DNA of 64,000 bases from Episyrphus balteatus (GCF_945859705.1 NC_079134.1:41802576-41866575); one strand, 5' to 3'; counted from the stretch's first letter, positions 24,557-36,794 are shown. Numbers and translations are program-made. The notes: generated by a model from the letters alone, not told the origin.

Positions 24557-25984
24557 GACCAGTGCCAATCCGGTTTTCAGAAGGCAAAAGTTGAACAAAT
24601 TATTAGCAGCATAAGGGTGGTGGGAAAATTTAGGATAAATGGTATATGTAAGGGGAAAAATAAATTGCCCACAAAAAAATTGGGGGAAAGGGGGTGGGTG
24701 GGCGAAAAAGTGGGGTGGGTGTCAAAAATCATGGTTTTTTTACAATTTCTGTCAAAATTAGACGTCCTATCGAAAAAAGTCAAATGCAAAAGTTGTAGGT
24801 AGTATAAATGTCTACAACTTTTACTCAAACAATTTTTTTCTTTAACCTCAAAAATATTGAAAAAAATACGATTTTTTGATTTTTTATTTTTATCTTTTAC
24901 AAAAATAGTTGGATTTTAACAAAACTTGGTTAAAAATTACTTTGTTATGTTTTCTATCTATTAAAAATGTTTTTTGAGCAAAAAGTTAATTTTTGACGAA
25001 TTTAATTTGAAAAAAATAGCCTATTTTTCAATCAAAAAAGTTACCGAAAAAATTTTAAATTTTTGAAAAGTTTGAAATGCAATTATTTAGCTTAAAACCG
25101 TTTTTTAAAGATTGTTTGGAAAAACAATACTTTTGTTTTAGAAAACATTGAGAAAAATTGAAAAAAAAAACAAGAAAAAAACGATTTTTTAGATTGATTT
25201 TTCCGTAAATGACAGTAATATTGACGAGAAATAATTTTCCATAGAAACCAAATTATACTTTTCTAATGGTCATTGACCTTTTTAATTTGAATCAAGTATA
25301 GGTACTAGAATAGCTCTAACGTGCAAAGTTTTTGAGATATTGAATTTTGAACGTTCCAAACACTATTTTTCTGATTTTTGGCATGGTCATATGTCAAAAA
25401 CGTGATGTGATAGAATTTTTCTGACTTCAGATTCGAGCTCAGCGCACAAAAAACCATTAGAAAAATATACTTTGATTTCTATAAAAAAAAAAAACTTTTT
25501 GACTAGTGAAATCGAACAGGGCAGAAAAAATCGAATGCCTTGTTCGATTTCAAAAATCCAAAAATTAATTTTTTGCTCAAAGAACATTTTTAATAGATGA
25601 AAACATAACAAAGTAATTTTTAACCAAGTTTTGTAAAAATCCAACTATTTTTGTAAAATATAAAAATAAAAAATCAAAAAATCGTATTTTTGCATTTTTT
25701 TCAATATTTTTGAGGTTATAGAAAAAAATTGTTTGAGTAAAAGTTGTAGACATTTATACTACCTACAACTTTTGCGTTTAACTTTTTTCGATAGGACGTC
25801 TAATTTTGACAGAAATGGTAAAAAAAACATGATTTTTGACACCCACCCCACTTTTTCGCCCACCCACCCCTTTCCCCCAATTTTTATTTATTTTTCCCCT
25901 TTCATATACCATTTATCCTAAATTTTCCCACCACCCATATGCTGCTAATAATTTTTTTATTTTCAAAAATTATTGGCACTGGTC
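24557..25984. mobile_element. Foldback element family F2, complete copy
   Basis: Starts GACCAGTGCCAAT and ends ATTGGCACTGGTC. The arms pair over several hundred bases: the block GGTGGTGGGAAAATTTAGG on the left and its complement near 25920; the GTGGGTGGGCGAAAAAGTGG block and its complement near 25850. The centre is near 25270. Related copies lie at 41000-41997 (right part) and 50990-52424 (diverged). No protein-coding potential. Confidence 0.8.
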
Positions 25985-25999
25985 ATAAAAATATGAATG

Positions 26000-26865
26000 A
26001 ATTTGAAGTCCAAAAAAAGTATGAAATTTGACTCCTTTTATTAAAATGCATCTTTAGAAAAAAGAATTTAAAAATCGTTAGTACCGTTTTTTTTTTTTAA
26101 ATTAATTTTTGTAACTACTTTTAATACCTAAGTAATTTTTTTGAAAAAAAAATTGAAAATAAAGTTGAAATACTATTTTGTAGCAATTAATAAACAAAAT
26201 TTCAAAAAGATCAATGTCCCGTTTTTGATAACATTGTTTTTCAAAAAAAAATTTTTTTTTTAATCCAAAAAATATTTGTTTTTCCAAATTTTATTTTTGA
26301 TTTATAGAAAAACTATATAAGTGTATCTATTTAAAAAGTTTCATTGAAATTGAGCAAATCGTTTGGGTTTCATATTAAAAAAACGATTCCATGGGATTTA
26401 CCGTTTATAACGATTTTTGAAAAAAAAAAACACTTTTGTGTAGAAACTAAAACTTGAATTTTTTTTATCAAAGTCGTAGGAGCCATTCTTTAGAAAATTT
26501 AAAGTTTTTTTTAACATTTTGGCCACACTTTGATGGGCGGATCCGTGTACCGACTGTGTTTTTAATCTCAATGATAAACCAATGATGAATTTTGGATTAA
26601 AGAAAAAATATTTTTTTTTTTTTTTTGAAAATAAAATTTTACTAAAACGGGACATTCAAAGTTTTGGTTTAAGCATTGATTAATAACTGCTACGAAATGG
26701 CATAAGAAATTTATTTAAAATTTTTCTTATTTTATGTTAATCTTAATAAAATAAATCAATTTGCATACTTTTTTGGAGATCAATTTTATTTAAGATTTTG
26801 TTTTTTTATTGTTGAAAAAACGAATTTAGTATCTACGTATCGTACGTAAGAAATTTCCTATCTTG
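26000..26865 (-). repeat. R1 copy, diverged
   Basis: Minus-sense R1 blocks, recognisable from the alternating 'cgtttataacg' and 'gaccgttttt' landmarks and the region reading GGAGATCAATTTTATTTAAG at the 3' side. Both R1 termini are eroded. Confidence 0.45.
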
Positions 26866-27805
26866 CAAACAAAATTTCTTAACTATAGGAGTAGGCTCTG
26901 ACTGAGACTCACCACATTTTTGAAAAATATTATATTTTAAAATCGTTAAAATTTTAGTAACTGCAATTTGGTTTTAATGCACTGCCACCTGCCGATCCTT
27001 TCACTTCATTCACAAATTTTTATAGCAGCAATTTTAAAAGGAAATAGACTATCAACTTTGTTCCAAAGCCAGCTGTTATTTACCAGTTCATTAGATTTTC
27101 AATAATTTTCCATCATGATTGATTAAGTTTTTATAAAAAATCCAATAAAATCAGCATTCATTTAGTGTCATTTACACGTAAATATATATTTTTTTTTTTT
27201 TACTTACACAAAAGTCACATCGATTCCAATTCAAGCCATCTGTTCTGATAAACCGGAAATGAAAAATTCATTCTTGAATTATTGTGTGTGAAGTGAATTA
27301 TGCTAAATTGTTGAGATAAAAAAAAAAAATAACAAAATGACCAATGGTATAAAAGCCTTTGTTCTCTTATTCGATATTGTTGCAAATTTCACATTCATAC
27401 AAAAATACACACATAAAACGTATATTTGTTGAATAAAAAAAAATAATAAATGAAGAAAAAGAACCATCGCAATGATTACTACCAATCCACCATTCAGTCG
27501 TGAAATTCATTGTTACGTTTCCGTCCGATGAAAGTCATTCAAGCATTCAGCCCTTTGACCAATGCAACGTTTGTGTTCATCGGGACGGCAAATGAAAGAT
27601 TATTTAAATTATTTTTAAAGCCGGAAACATTTTAATCGAAAAAGCTTTTTTTTAACAGATTTTTTTTTTTTGCATAAATGTTAACATTATGTAGGCAATA
27701 CCGCAAATTTTCAAACATGTGTGTATTGGAACATAAAAGCAACCTTTAAATTGGAATCGACTTTAAAAGCTCGTTGATTGATGCATTTACAGCCGAGTCT
27801 CGTTT
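26866..27805. other. Spacer, nothing recognised
   Basis: Moderately complex non-coding sequence. A short minus-strand frame at 27303-27485 is low-complexity. Confidence 0.5.
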
Positions 27806-28196
27806 TAGTACGGGAATGTTAGACTTTTGCTGGGAAAAAATTCCAAATTGCATTTTGACTTAAGGGCTCAAAAGAGCATCAAGACACGACTCAAAAATCA
27901 CATTTTGCACAATCGCACCTAGAGTCATTTGGCCGCCATTTTGTTTTTTTATAAAAATTTTAGTTTTTCACATAACTCGCGTATTTAAGCTTTTTTTGAA
28001 AATTAGTTTGTAGTTAGTTTTGAAAAACTAAATTTTTTATTAAAACAAAAACAAAATGGCGGCCAACTCTAGGTGCGATTGTGTAAAATGTGGTTTTAGA
28101 CTCGTGTCTTGATGCTCTTTTGAGCCCTGAAGTCAAAATGCAATTCGGAATATTTTTCCAGACCCCCATTTAACAAAATCTAACTTTCCCGTACTA
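27806..28196. repeat. Small foldback element, about 390 bp
   Basis: TAGTACGGGAATGTTAGA at the left end is matched by the inverted segment ending CTTTCCCGTACTA. Internal pairs include TTGGCCGCCATTTTG with CAAAATGGCGGCCAA and the block GCTCAAAAGAGCATCAAGAC with its complement. The centre is near 28000. Confidence 0.75.
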
Positions 28197-28254
28197 TTTT
28201 CAAGAAGGTATTTTAAGAAGCGACTTTTAAGAGGATCCTTTCGAAACTGGCGCG

Positions 28255-29762
28255 AGTGTTTTTGTTTAACATGATAAAGTCTTATAAATCGATGAACCAT
28301 GGTAGCATCCACGAAAAAGTGACGCAATTTTTTGCCGTTCCGCCTGAAATTTTTAGCAGTGTGACATAAATTTCAATTAAAAATTTAAAATAAACTATTA
28401 GAGATACAAAAATCTTCTACGGCTTATTTGAAAGATAATAACCTAAAGGTGAATACCAAAATAGGGCAAATAGGGGTAAAACGAAATTGCAAAAATGTGG
28501 CTCTTTTCTAAACGCGACGTTGTAATTAAATGAATTTTTTTTAATCGATATTTATAAATTTATTGTTAGGCTGGCAAAGGTATTGAAAAAATTTTAATGA
28601 ACGGTTTTTTAAAACTAAAATATTTGGTAGACCTTTGACAAAGTGGTGATTAAGGTAGGGGACATTTTTTTGCCAAAATGCCATTTGAAAGATAATATAA
28701 AAAAGATCATGGCGTTTTGAAATATGAATTTTTGAAAAACACCTACTTTTCTAGGGATACTCTTAAGTGTTTATTTTTTTGAATTTTTCGGATCTTTCAA
28801 AAAATCTCAAACATGTCCAAAAAATTGAAATTAAAAAATGATTTTTGATTGAATAACTGGAAAAACAAGTTGTTTGACCGTTTTTAATCGTGTTTTATTT
28901 TTATCTTTTTTTTAACAGATAAAGAAATGAAATTTATACTTTAGTCTAGATAGATATTATGCAGGACTTTATTTGTAAAAAATTTCAATCAATTTCGTAG
29001 TCACAATTTTGAGATAACGGTAAAATTATTTTTTTTTTAACACGTTATATCTTCTGACCTGGAGCAGATAAAAATTTGATTTAACTTTACTAAGCATGCT
29101 GATAATATTACCTTTTCTTGATGTATAACACATAACGGTACATTCATCACAAGGTACACAATCTTTAATTAAAAAACTTCAAAAAAAACCACAAAACACT
29201 TGTGGAGATTTGTTGCCCATGACCAGCCACCAGTGTAAGAGGTACCGTAATCTCACTTTGAAATTTTGACATGGTTGGCTTTAAAGAATTCTTACTTTTT
29301 TTTTGTAGGCATCGTACATATATGATTGAAGGATCATATTAAAGCACAAATAATAAGGTTTTAGATAATATAAAATTTATTATAGGCTGTCATAGAAGAA
29401 ATTGGACTTCAAGGTAATGAAAGAAAAAAAAATTGATTATGATGAAAATTGATTGGGTTCAACAAATTCCAGCTCTTTTTGTAGATGTCGCACAGACATG
29501 GTTGATGTAAATATATATAGCTAAAATAATAGGCTCTTCTTGTACATTGATTGGATTCAAAAAGTTATTCCGTTTTTCTACAAAACATACAGTACAGATA
29601 TAAATACGTAAGGTCTTAATCTTAAGCTAAACTGATTTGCTTTAAGATTTATTATCTTCTGAATTTTTAAGCAAGAAAGTTGCTCTGTTTTCTTATGAAT
29701 GAGGTTATCACGTAAAATTATTCTCCGTAAACCGACATTACAGGCAACCACTTTTTTTTCTA
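28255..29762 (+). repeat. R2 copy upstream of peptide gene P1
   Basis: Starts around AAGTCTTATAAATCGATGAA and ends near CATTACAGGCAACCAC. Shares the GACCAGCCACCAGTGTAAGA and GGTACCGTAATCTCAC blocks with the other R2 copies. The end lies about 460 bases before the P1 start codon. Confidence 0.65.
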
Positions 29763-30006
29763 TTTTTGATCTTTTAACAAGTGTCTTGTTTTTTATCTAT
29801 TTTTTTAAGAGTAAGAGGTTAAAAATGTTATTTTAATAGATTTAAAACTTAAACTGTTTAAAGCAAACTTATAGAATTATAAAAAAAAATCAATTAAATG
29901 AAAGAATTCAATTATTTAGAAGCGTTTTTATTCAAACAAACTTTGGTGTACTTTGTACTTAGAACCTTGTTGTTCTAGGGTCGTGACGCGATGTATTGAT
30001 GGGGTT

Positions 30007-30012
30007 TTATCA
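30007..30012. promoter_or_regulatory. GATA-type site upstream of P1
   Basis: TTATCA (TGATAA on the other strand) matches the WGATAR consensus bound by GATA factors, which often stand near kappa-B sites in fly immune promoters. It is 69 bases upstream of the kappa-B palindrome. Single short sites occur by chance, so this is suggestive only. Confidence 0.35.
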
Positions 30013-30080
30013 GCAGCTGTCTAATTGCCTACGTGCCTCGTCTGGTTTGTATACATTATCTTTGATTTTAAGTTAAATCT

Positions 30081-30090
30081 GGGAATTTCC
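30081..30090. promoter_or_regulatory. Perfect kappa-B palindrome upstream of P1
   Basis: GGGAATTTCC is a full match to the Rel/NF-kB consensus (Dorsal, Dif, Relish in flies). It lies about 100 bases before the predicted transcription start and 131 before the ATG of P1, the usual distance in immune-induced fly promoters. In DNA this AT-rich the sequence should be rare. Confidence 0.5.
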
Positions 30091-30159
30091 AATGATTCAT
30101 AATTTTAACGAAAAATAATAATTAATCTGAGTTTCAGTTTGTTTTTTTTTTTTTGTTGC

Positions 30160-30197
30160 TTAAATAATCGTTTTAACAAATGCAAAAAATCAGTTGG
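30160..30197 (+). promoter_or_regulatory. Core promoter of P1
   Basis: TTAAATAA (30160-30167) as a weak TATA box and TCAGTTGG at 30190 as initiator, A at 30192, spaced about 32 bases. The 5' leader from there to the ATG is about 29 bases and ends TCAATCAATATG, very like the leader of P5. Confidence 0.5.
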
Positions 30198-30220
30198 TTC
30201 TTGAAAGTCATTCAATCAAT

Positions 30221-30512
30221 ATGTTGCTGATAAAATTAATATTTACTTTTTTATTTTTTGCCCTAACATGCAGTTTACCAGCCCTTGTAGTTGATAACAA
30301 TCAACTCGAATCTATTTCTGATGTTAAGGAAGTTGAAAGCAGCTACAATGCAGTAAGTTTAAATTTTTCATTTATTTATTCAAATTTAATAACTTTAAAC
30401 TTATTTTTATTCTTTAAAATAGCCACTGCATATAAGACACAAACGTCAACGAAATTGCCCATTGAGGCCAATTTTAATAGGAAAACAATATGTGTGGGTT
30501 CCAAAATGCTAA
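30221..30512 (+). CDS. P1: small secreted two-cysteine peptide precursor
   Basis: Two exons, 30221-30352 and 30423-30512, split by a 70-bp phase-0 intron (GTAAGT...AATAG); 73 residues. I chose ATG 30221 because it starts the signal peptide at the same point as in the paralogues. Residues 1-20 are a hydrophobic signal (MLLIKLIFTFLFFALTCS...), followed by an acidic pro-segment to about residue 48. RHKR at 49-52 is a furin-type cleavage site. The predicted mature part, residues 53-73, starts with Gln (possible pyroglutamate), is basic, and has Cys56 and Cys73 with CPLRP at the front, Gly64 at the middle and VPKC at the end: a likely disulfide-closed hairpin. Function unknown. The kappa-B and GATA sites upstream suggest immune induction (inference). 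It reads intact and is the best candidate for a functional member outside the tandem duplication. Confidence 0.8.
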
Positions 30513-31437
30513 AGGATTAAAAAGAAATTAAATTTTACTAAAAAAAACTTATTTTTAAGTTTAAAAATAAAAAATAAATGTGATTTTTTTTATTTCGAAT
30601 CAACGAAATTTTATTGTAAATATGTATATTAAAATAAAATAAAGTGCTCCACTAAATAACACGTACTTACTTGTGATACATTTTTCTAAGATTGTTGTTT
30701 TATTGTTTTAATGATGTAGACCTTTAAAATTTCTTTTAGCTCTAAAAAAATTCTTATATAAAATTTTTTAAACTAAAAGGCAATTATACAAAGAAATAAA
30801 ATTGCTGTTGGATACTTTGACCAGCAGCAATGTAAAAATATCAATTAAAAAAAATTGAGTTTGAAATTTAAAAATAAATTATTTATTACAATTAAAAATA
30901 TTTTGAATTAAAATCAATGCAAAATGTGTGCATTCATAGCTTCAATACTATCTATGGGGACCTTATTTCGAGGAGCGAAACCCGGGAGAGATATAAAATT
31001 TGTGTGATCATTTTAAAAATACTCATTCTTCAAAAAAAATGATACTTAATTTTTCCTAATTTTGATATCAAGATTTCTTAAACGATTTTATGGCATTATT
31101 TTGGTTGAAATCATTTAAGTCGTTAACGAGGAAGTCAAAAATCAAGAACACTGTTTAAACTGCTAATTTCTAAAAAAAAAAATATTTTTTAAATCAAAAT
31201 CGTGTGAGCTGTATTTTAAGGTTTTAATTTTATTTTAAATGATTTTGAAATTGTGTAACCTTTAATTCAATTTTTAACATGTTCTTAAAAGTTTAGAAAT
31301 TTAGCTGGGTTTGTTACTCTTTCACATGTTCATTGTTAGAAAAAAACCTTTTCCTGTGTAGCTTTTCAACCTGACAAACACAAGCTGGAACTGAATAATT
31401 AAAGAAAAATTTTAAAAAGTAATGGCGCATAATTATA
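30513..31437. other. P1 3' region and spacer
   Basis: AATAAA-type signals follow within 60-130 bases of the P1 stop (near 30566 and 30636). The rest is AT-rich spacer with nothing recognised. Confidence 0.45.
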
Positions 31438-31552
31438 AACGAGTTAGTAAAATGCTAAAGTCATTTTAATAAGTTACTAAGTCAAAAAGCAGACCGATTT
31501 TCGATTTAGTAAATTACTAAAATGGCTTTAGCATTTTACTAAATCATTTAAA
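31438..31552. repeat. Short inverted repeat
   Basis: TAGTAAAATGCTAAAG near 31446 pairs with CTTTAGCATTTTACTA near 31530, with further pairing between them. About 115 bp in total; a MITE-sized hairpin. Confidence 0.6.
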
Positions 31553-31742
31553 ATATTGAGCAAATGTTTTTTTCCGAAAAATTAGAAAAACTTATATTTC
31601 CCATGCACTTCTTTTCATGTTTTCCGTACAAAGTGCTCGTTATTAAAATTTTGATTAAAAATATCAGAAAATGTGCAATTACGGGGCAATCACCGGACAA
31701 TCACGGGACAATTTATAAAATACGGGACACTTATACTTTCCG

Positions 31743-32702
31743 GGTTTCTTAAAAAAATTCGTAAAAAAAATCGAACTCAAGATAACAGTTTTACATGACA
31801 TTACGATGAATGCCAAAAAGTGGGTCCGGCAATTATGTCTGTCTGTCCGTCTGTGTGTACCTCGAGCTACAGCCTAAACTAATGGAGCGATTTCCTTAAA
31901 ACTTGGTTAGTTAACAGTTTTGGGTAATTCCCTAGAGGACAAATTGAAATTTTTTTTTTAGGACCAAAACTAACGGTACCTGTCATATAACGGAAATAGA
32001 AAACTTAATTTTTTTCAAAAACGGCTCTAACGATTTTCATTAAAATTTTTGTGAGTAGTGAAGCACATAAAAGCTTCCTTTGGAAATAAAAAAAAAATAT
32101 TTTTTGTACCGTTATTAACGGTACCTGCCATAGAACGGTTTTTGTTGATTTATGAATTTCTCGTAAACGACAAAACAGATTTTGAGAAAAATTTGTATAT
32201 ACAGAAACGTTTAAATATTCATTATTTGAAAAAAAAAATTAAATTTTTCAAAAAAACACATTTTTGGATTTTTAAAAAATAAATATTTCAATTTTTTTTT
32301 TTTGAAAAATCAATTTTTTGGAAACGGGTTGGTAAAAAATTTTGAAATTCCGTTTTTATGTGTAAATTTATTATTATTTTAAAATGGCATACCAACTTTT
32401 ATTTTTAAAAATGTTAGAAAATTTTTATATATAAAAAATTATTTTTTTTAAAAACGGATGTAACGATTTTCGAAAAATTTTTTCTAAAAATTCCTTTTTA
32501 TACAAGAAATAAAATGGCATACTTAGTTTTTTGTAAAAGATCATTTAAAACGGTATTTAATTATTTATTAAAACAGATTTTATTTTTTTTGCACCACTTA
32601 TGAAATTCCGTGAAAATATCAAATTTTAAATTTTCCCTTATTTTAACATTAGAGTAGCTTTTACCATAAGAGCAAGTACGTGCGACCCTAGTCGTGCAAT
32701 TT
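31743..32702 (+). repeat. R1 copy, near full length
   Basis: From CGTAAAAAAAATCGAACTCA through the TCTG-rich segment near 31840 to GCGACCCTAGTCGTGCAATT. Same orientation and block order as the 42833-43848 copy. Confidence 0.7.
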
Positions 32703-32721
32703 ATTTATTTGCTATATAATA

Positions 32722-34218
32722 CAGTCAAATAAGGAGAAAAAAGGGGTAAATCTCGGAATGAATGTTAGTAGAAATTTTTTTTGCTCAATATCTTCCTTTT
32801 GCCATTCTATAACATATCTCAAAAGTCTAGAAAAATCTCATGTCCGCTTGTCGCGATTTCAAGGTCAAATCGCGAAATGGAGATTTTCAAAATTAGCAAA
32901 AATAGGCTATGGTATTATATACACATATGATACATGATTTCAAGGTATTTTTTAATGCTGATTCCAAAAAATCTAAAATCGAGACAATCTGACGTCTCTG
33001 GAAAAAGTTATACCTGTTTTTCATCTGTCAACTCATATTATTATAACAGTTGCAAACTTACTGCCGAAAAACCCTTAAAAGTTATGGTAGATGAACCAAA
33101 TTTTGCATGAAGATTTTAGAATCCATCATTATTAATAATCAAAACAATCCATTACAAAAAATATATATACCTACGAAATAATGGTATTTTTTGATGGAAT
33201 GGCAAATTTTAGGATATGCACTAAAGAAGATTCTTGTTCATCTTAGGAATAAGTGCTGCTAATAGGCTAATTTTTTCATTTTAATCTTTGTTTGGATATT
33301 CTTTAACTACCCTCAAAAATCTAAAAAAATCTCATGTTCGCAAGTCCTAATTTTCTTGGTTTGAAAATAAGGTGCAGATTTTAAAAAATTGAAAAACTAC
33401 ACTTTAGATATTTGTGTCAGATCAACATGAATAAGGTGCATTACTTTTCAGGGATGGTCAAGTTGACTTGTTTGTGAGTTTTGTTGGAATAAGTGTTAAA
33501 AAATACCTTTAAATCATGTCGCTTATGTTGGTATACATATAAAAATTTAAACTTTTCTTATTAATTTTTTAAAATCTGCACCTTATTTTCAAACCAAGAA
33601 AATTAGGACTTGCGGACATGAGATTTTTTTAAATTTTTGAGGGTAGTTAAAGAATATTCAAACAAAGATTAAAATGAAAAAATTAGCCTATTAGCACTTA
33701 TTCCTAAGATGAACAAGAATCTTCTTTAGTGCATATCCTAAAATTTGCCCCTCCATCAAAAAATACCATTATTTCGTAGGTTTATATATTTTTTGTAATG
33801 GATTGTTTTGATTTTTAATAATGATGGATTCTAAAATCTTCATGCAAAATTTGGTTCATCTACCATAACTTTTAAGGGTTTTTCGGCAGTAAGTTTGCAA
33901 CTGTTATAATAATATGAGTTGACAGATGAAAAACAGGTATAACTTTTTTTAGAGACGTCAGATTGTCTTGATTTTAGATTTTTTGGAATCAGCATTAAAA
34001 AATACCTTGAAATCATGTATCATATGTGTATATAATACCATAGCCTATTTTTGCTAATTTTGAAAATCTCCATTTCACGATTTGACCTTGAAATCGCGAC
34101 AAGCGGACATGAGATTTTTCTAGACTTTTGAGATATGTTATAGAATGGCAAAAGGAAGATATTGAGCAAAAAAAATTTCTACTAACATTCATTCAGAGGT
34201 TAAACCCTTATTTGACTG
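32722..34218. mobile_element. Foldback element of about 1.5 kb (family F3)
   Basis: Termini CAGTCAAATAAGG and its complement CCTTATTTGACTG. The arms of about 700 bp are almost perfect inverted copies (for example GAATGAATGTTAGTAGAAAT against its near-complement around 34180), and the symmetry axis is near 33470. No target duplication could be defined and there is no coding frame. Confidence 0.75.
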
Positions 34219-34334
34219 GATTAATACCTAATTTATTTTTCAATGAATAATAGAAAGAATTGATTAAAATAACTTCATTTTAAAATTAATATTAAGTTTA
34301 TAATTCTAGCTTTTGAAAAAAGTATCAATCAAAA

Positions 34335-34490
34335 CTGTAAGTGTTGCCGTTGTTTTTTAATAATTTTTTTTAATTTTAAGTATTTTTTTTAGAAAATTGC
34401 CCCTTCCTCCAAAACGGGGGGACATTGACCCTCCCTCCCATAGTAAACAATGATTGTATTTAACCCCTGTACAAAATCTGATTATCAGTT
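34335..34490 (+). repeat. Fragment of the 22-24 kb foldback arm
   Basis: GTAAGTGTTGCCGTTGTTTT and the following GGGGGGACATTGACCC-type segment match the right arm at about 23517-23660 with substitutions. A truncated, older copy. Confidence 0.6.
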
Positions 34491-35134
34491 CTTGGTGCTT
34501 AAGTAATCACACTTTCCCCTCAAATGTTTATGTTTTACTGAGTAAAACTAAAAATGCGAAAAAAAAGATAGATTAAAATGGCCATACTTCGGTCAATTTT
34601 CAATGAAAAAATTTAGTGAGTACAGGGTTTTGAAGGAAATTTAATCTTCTTTTGATCTTTGGAGCAATGTTTATGTCTATCTCAACCCAAAAAAAATGTA
34701 CAACTAAAAAAGCAAAAAAACTCAAAAAAATTTTTTGATATTTTTTTTATGATTATTTCGGCTATTTTGGTATGGAAATTTTTTTTTCAATTTTTAAAAA
34801 ACATTATTCCAATTGGAAATTTAATTTTCTACAAAAAGTTGTTTATAACCCATTGAACGATTCCTGCAATAAAAACCCGTGAACGTCTTAGTTCCTTATT
34901 ACCCTGTTTTTTTTCGACATAATCAATAGCTTATATTGAGCAAGTTAAAAATACTTGGTATAAGTGAAAGCTAGAGAATAACGAGAAATCAATTGCTTTC
35001 TTTAATCTTTTATCATGTCCTTGTCGAGCTTTTGGAATTATTCAGACTTTTGACGAGTCGAGGAATTTCAAAAATTGATATCACCAAATCCTCATTTGAC
35101 GTAAGTTTGATGTGGAGCTTCGTTAAATGTCAAA
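34491..35134. other. Spacer, nothing recognised
   Basis: Open frames at 34659-34856 and 34993-35208 have no recognisable product; the second runs into the palindrome at 35135. Confidence 0.45.
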
Positions 35135-35472
35135 ACAACAAAAACATTACTGTTAAAAAAGAGCCAAGTTCTCCTATGTTGAAATTATGCTGGCACAAAA
35201 AGTATTGAGATGTAAAAGTGTACCAAGTTCTAAAGTTTGGGTTCAAATTCGTATCAATAAAATTTTGATTGTTCTCTTGACAATTTTTCTTTTTATTACC
35301 GATTTTTAAAGTTATTTCAAAAATTGCCAAGTAAACAATCAAGATTTTATTGATACGAATTTGAACCCAAACTTTAGAACTTGGTACACTTTTACATCTC
35401 AATACTTTTTGTGCCAGCATAATTTCAACATAGGAGAACTTGGCTCTTTTTTAACAGTAATGTTTTTGTTGT
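35135..35472. repeat. Foldback element, about 340 bp
   Basis: Arms of about 150 bp with axis near 35303. ACAACAAAAACATTACTGTT (35135) pairs with the segment ending at 35472, and GTACCAAGTTCTAAAGTTTG pairs with its complement near 35380. Open frames on both strands arise from the symmetry. Confidence 0.8.
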
Positions 35473-35564
35473 GATTTCACTACTTTTTGCAAGGTATGAC
35501 TGTAGAATTGAAAATCTCAATATTTGATGAAAATTCGTGAAAGTGGGCGGTTTCCACGCCCCCT

Positions 35565-36130
35565 TTGTATAAACTACCAGCTCTACCATTCTACCAAATT
35601 TCAAGATTCTACGATAATCAGAAGTGCCCCATAATATTTTATGAAAATTCAGCGGAAATGGGCGGTTGCCACGCCCCCTGGCTGAAATTCTCAAATTTTA
35701 AATTTTTTCCTTTTTATAATCTACCAGCTCTACCATTCTACCAAATTTCAAGATTCTACGATAATCAGAAGTGCTCTATAATATTTTATGAAAAATCAGC
35801 GGAAATGGGCGGTTGCCACGCCCCCTGGCTGAAATTCTCAAGTTTTAAATTTTTTCCTTTGTATAAACTACCAGCTCTACCATTCTACCGAATTTCAAGA
35901 TTCTACGATAATCAGAAGTGCTCTATAATATTTTATGAAAATTCAGTGGAAATGGGCGGTTGCCACGCCCCCTGGCTGAAATTCTCAAATTTTAAATTTT
36001 TTCCTTTTTATAAACTACCAGCTCTACCATTCTACCAAATTTCAAGATTCTACGATAATCAGAAGTGCTCTATAATATTTGATGAAAATTCAGCGGAAAT
36101 GGGCGGATGCCACGCCCCCTGAATTGAAAA
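35565..36130 (+). repeat. 147-bp tandem repeat, four units
   Basis: CTACCAGCTCTACCATTCTA starts at 35574, 35721, 35868 and 36015, exactly 147 bases apart. Each unit holds GGGCGG(T/A)TGCCACGCCCCCT. Because 147 is 49 codons, a frame stays open through the array and gives a false repetitive protein. Units differ by only a few substitutions, so the array is recent or homogenised. Confidence 0.85.
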
Positions 36131-36229
36131 TCTCAAATTTTCGATTTTTTCCTTTGTTTACACCACAAGTCCTATCACTGTGTAAAATTTCAAGTTTCTA
36201 CGATATCGGGAAGTTCTCCATAATTTTGA

Positions 36230-36300
36230 TGATCTGTCAGTGAGTCAGTGAGTCAGTGAATCAGTGAGTCAGTGAGTCAGTGAGTCAGTGAGTCAGTTAC
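36230..36300 (+). repeat. GTGAGTCA octamer microsatellite
   Basis: About eight copies of an 8-bp unit, one with a substitution (GTGAATCA). It follows the 147-bp array closely and may belong to the same mobile element. Confidence 0.8.
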
Positions 36301-36794
36301 GGTTTTTGCGATTTTTGAAGCCCTATATCTCAGAAACTACTCATCGTAGGAAGCTGAAATTTTGTGAGGTGTTTGGTTTTGATCAGCTCAACAAATGTAG
36401 CGAGTTTGAAATTTCTAGCATCTTTGGTATGGAAGTTAGAAGGGGGTCGAAAATGGCCTGAGTTGTTTCCTGTAAATAAGGGTGTAGTGCCAAAGTTGCT
36501 AGAGAACTTGGCTGGGCACTACCGTGCCCCTTGATTACCTCCTTAAAATGTTTTTTCACAATTACTAATTTTTTGTATAGTAACCTTTTTATCAAAAATT
36601 TGTGTTCATTATTTTATGGTAAACATTTCTCATACAAATTTCGACAGTATCACATTAAGCAGTTTACTGTCTGACCTGTTATACAATTTTCAGAAATAAG
36701 AAAACAAGATGAATCTTTTTGCATTTGAATTTATATCACTTTTGGATATTTATTATTTAAAGCCATGAGTATTTCGGCTAACAAAAAATTCCGT
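36301..36794. other. Spacer and P2 3' region
   Basis: Probably the tail of the element carrying the 147-bp array, then the 3' side of P2: AATAAT/AATAAA-like signals on the minus strand near 36750. No other gene. Confidence 0.4.

Noticed and set aside
24577..25921. Frames with Pro/Thr-rich stretch (HPTFSPTHP)
   Set aside because: Present in both arms of a foldback element and in its other copy; DNA symmetry explains them.
30194..30220. Upstream TTG start for P1
   Set aside because: It would add nine polar residues before the signal peptide and lies at the predicted initiator; all paralogues start at the ATG.
35565..36122. 185-codon repetitive protein
   Set aside because: Open only because the 147-bp unit is a multiple of three; no start context and the sequence is a tandem DNA repeat.
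35565..36300. CRISPR-like array
   Set aside because: The window is eukaryotic, units are contiguous without spacers, and there are no cas genes.
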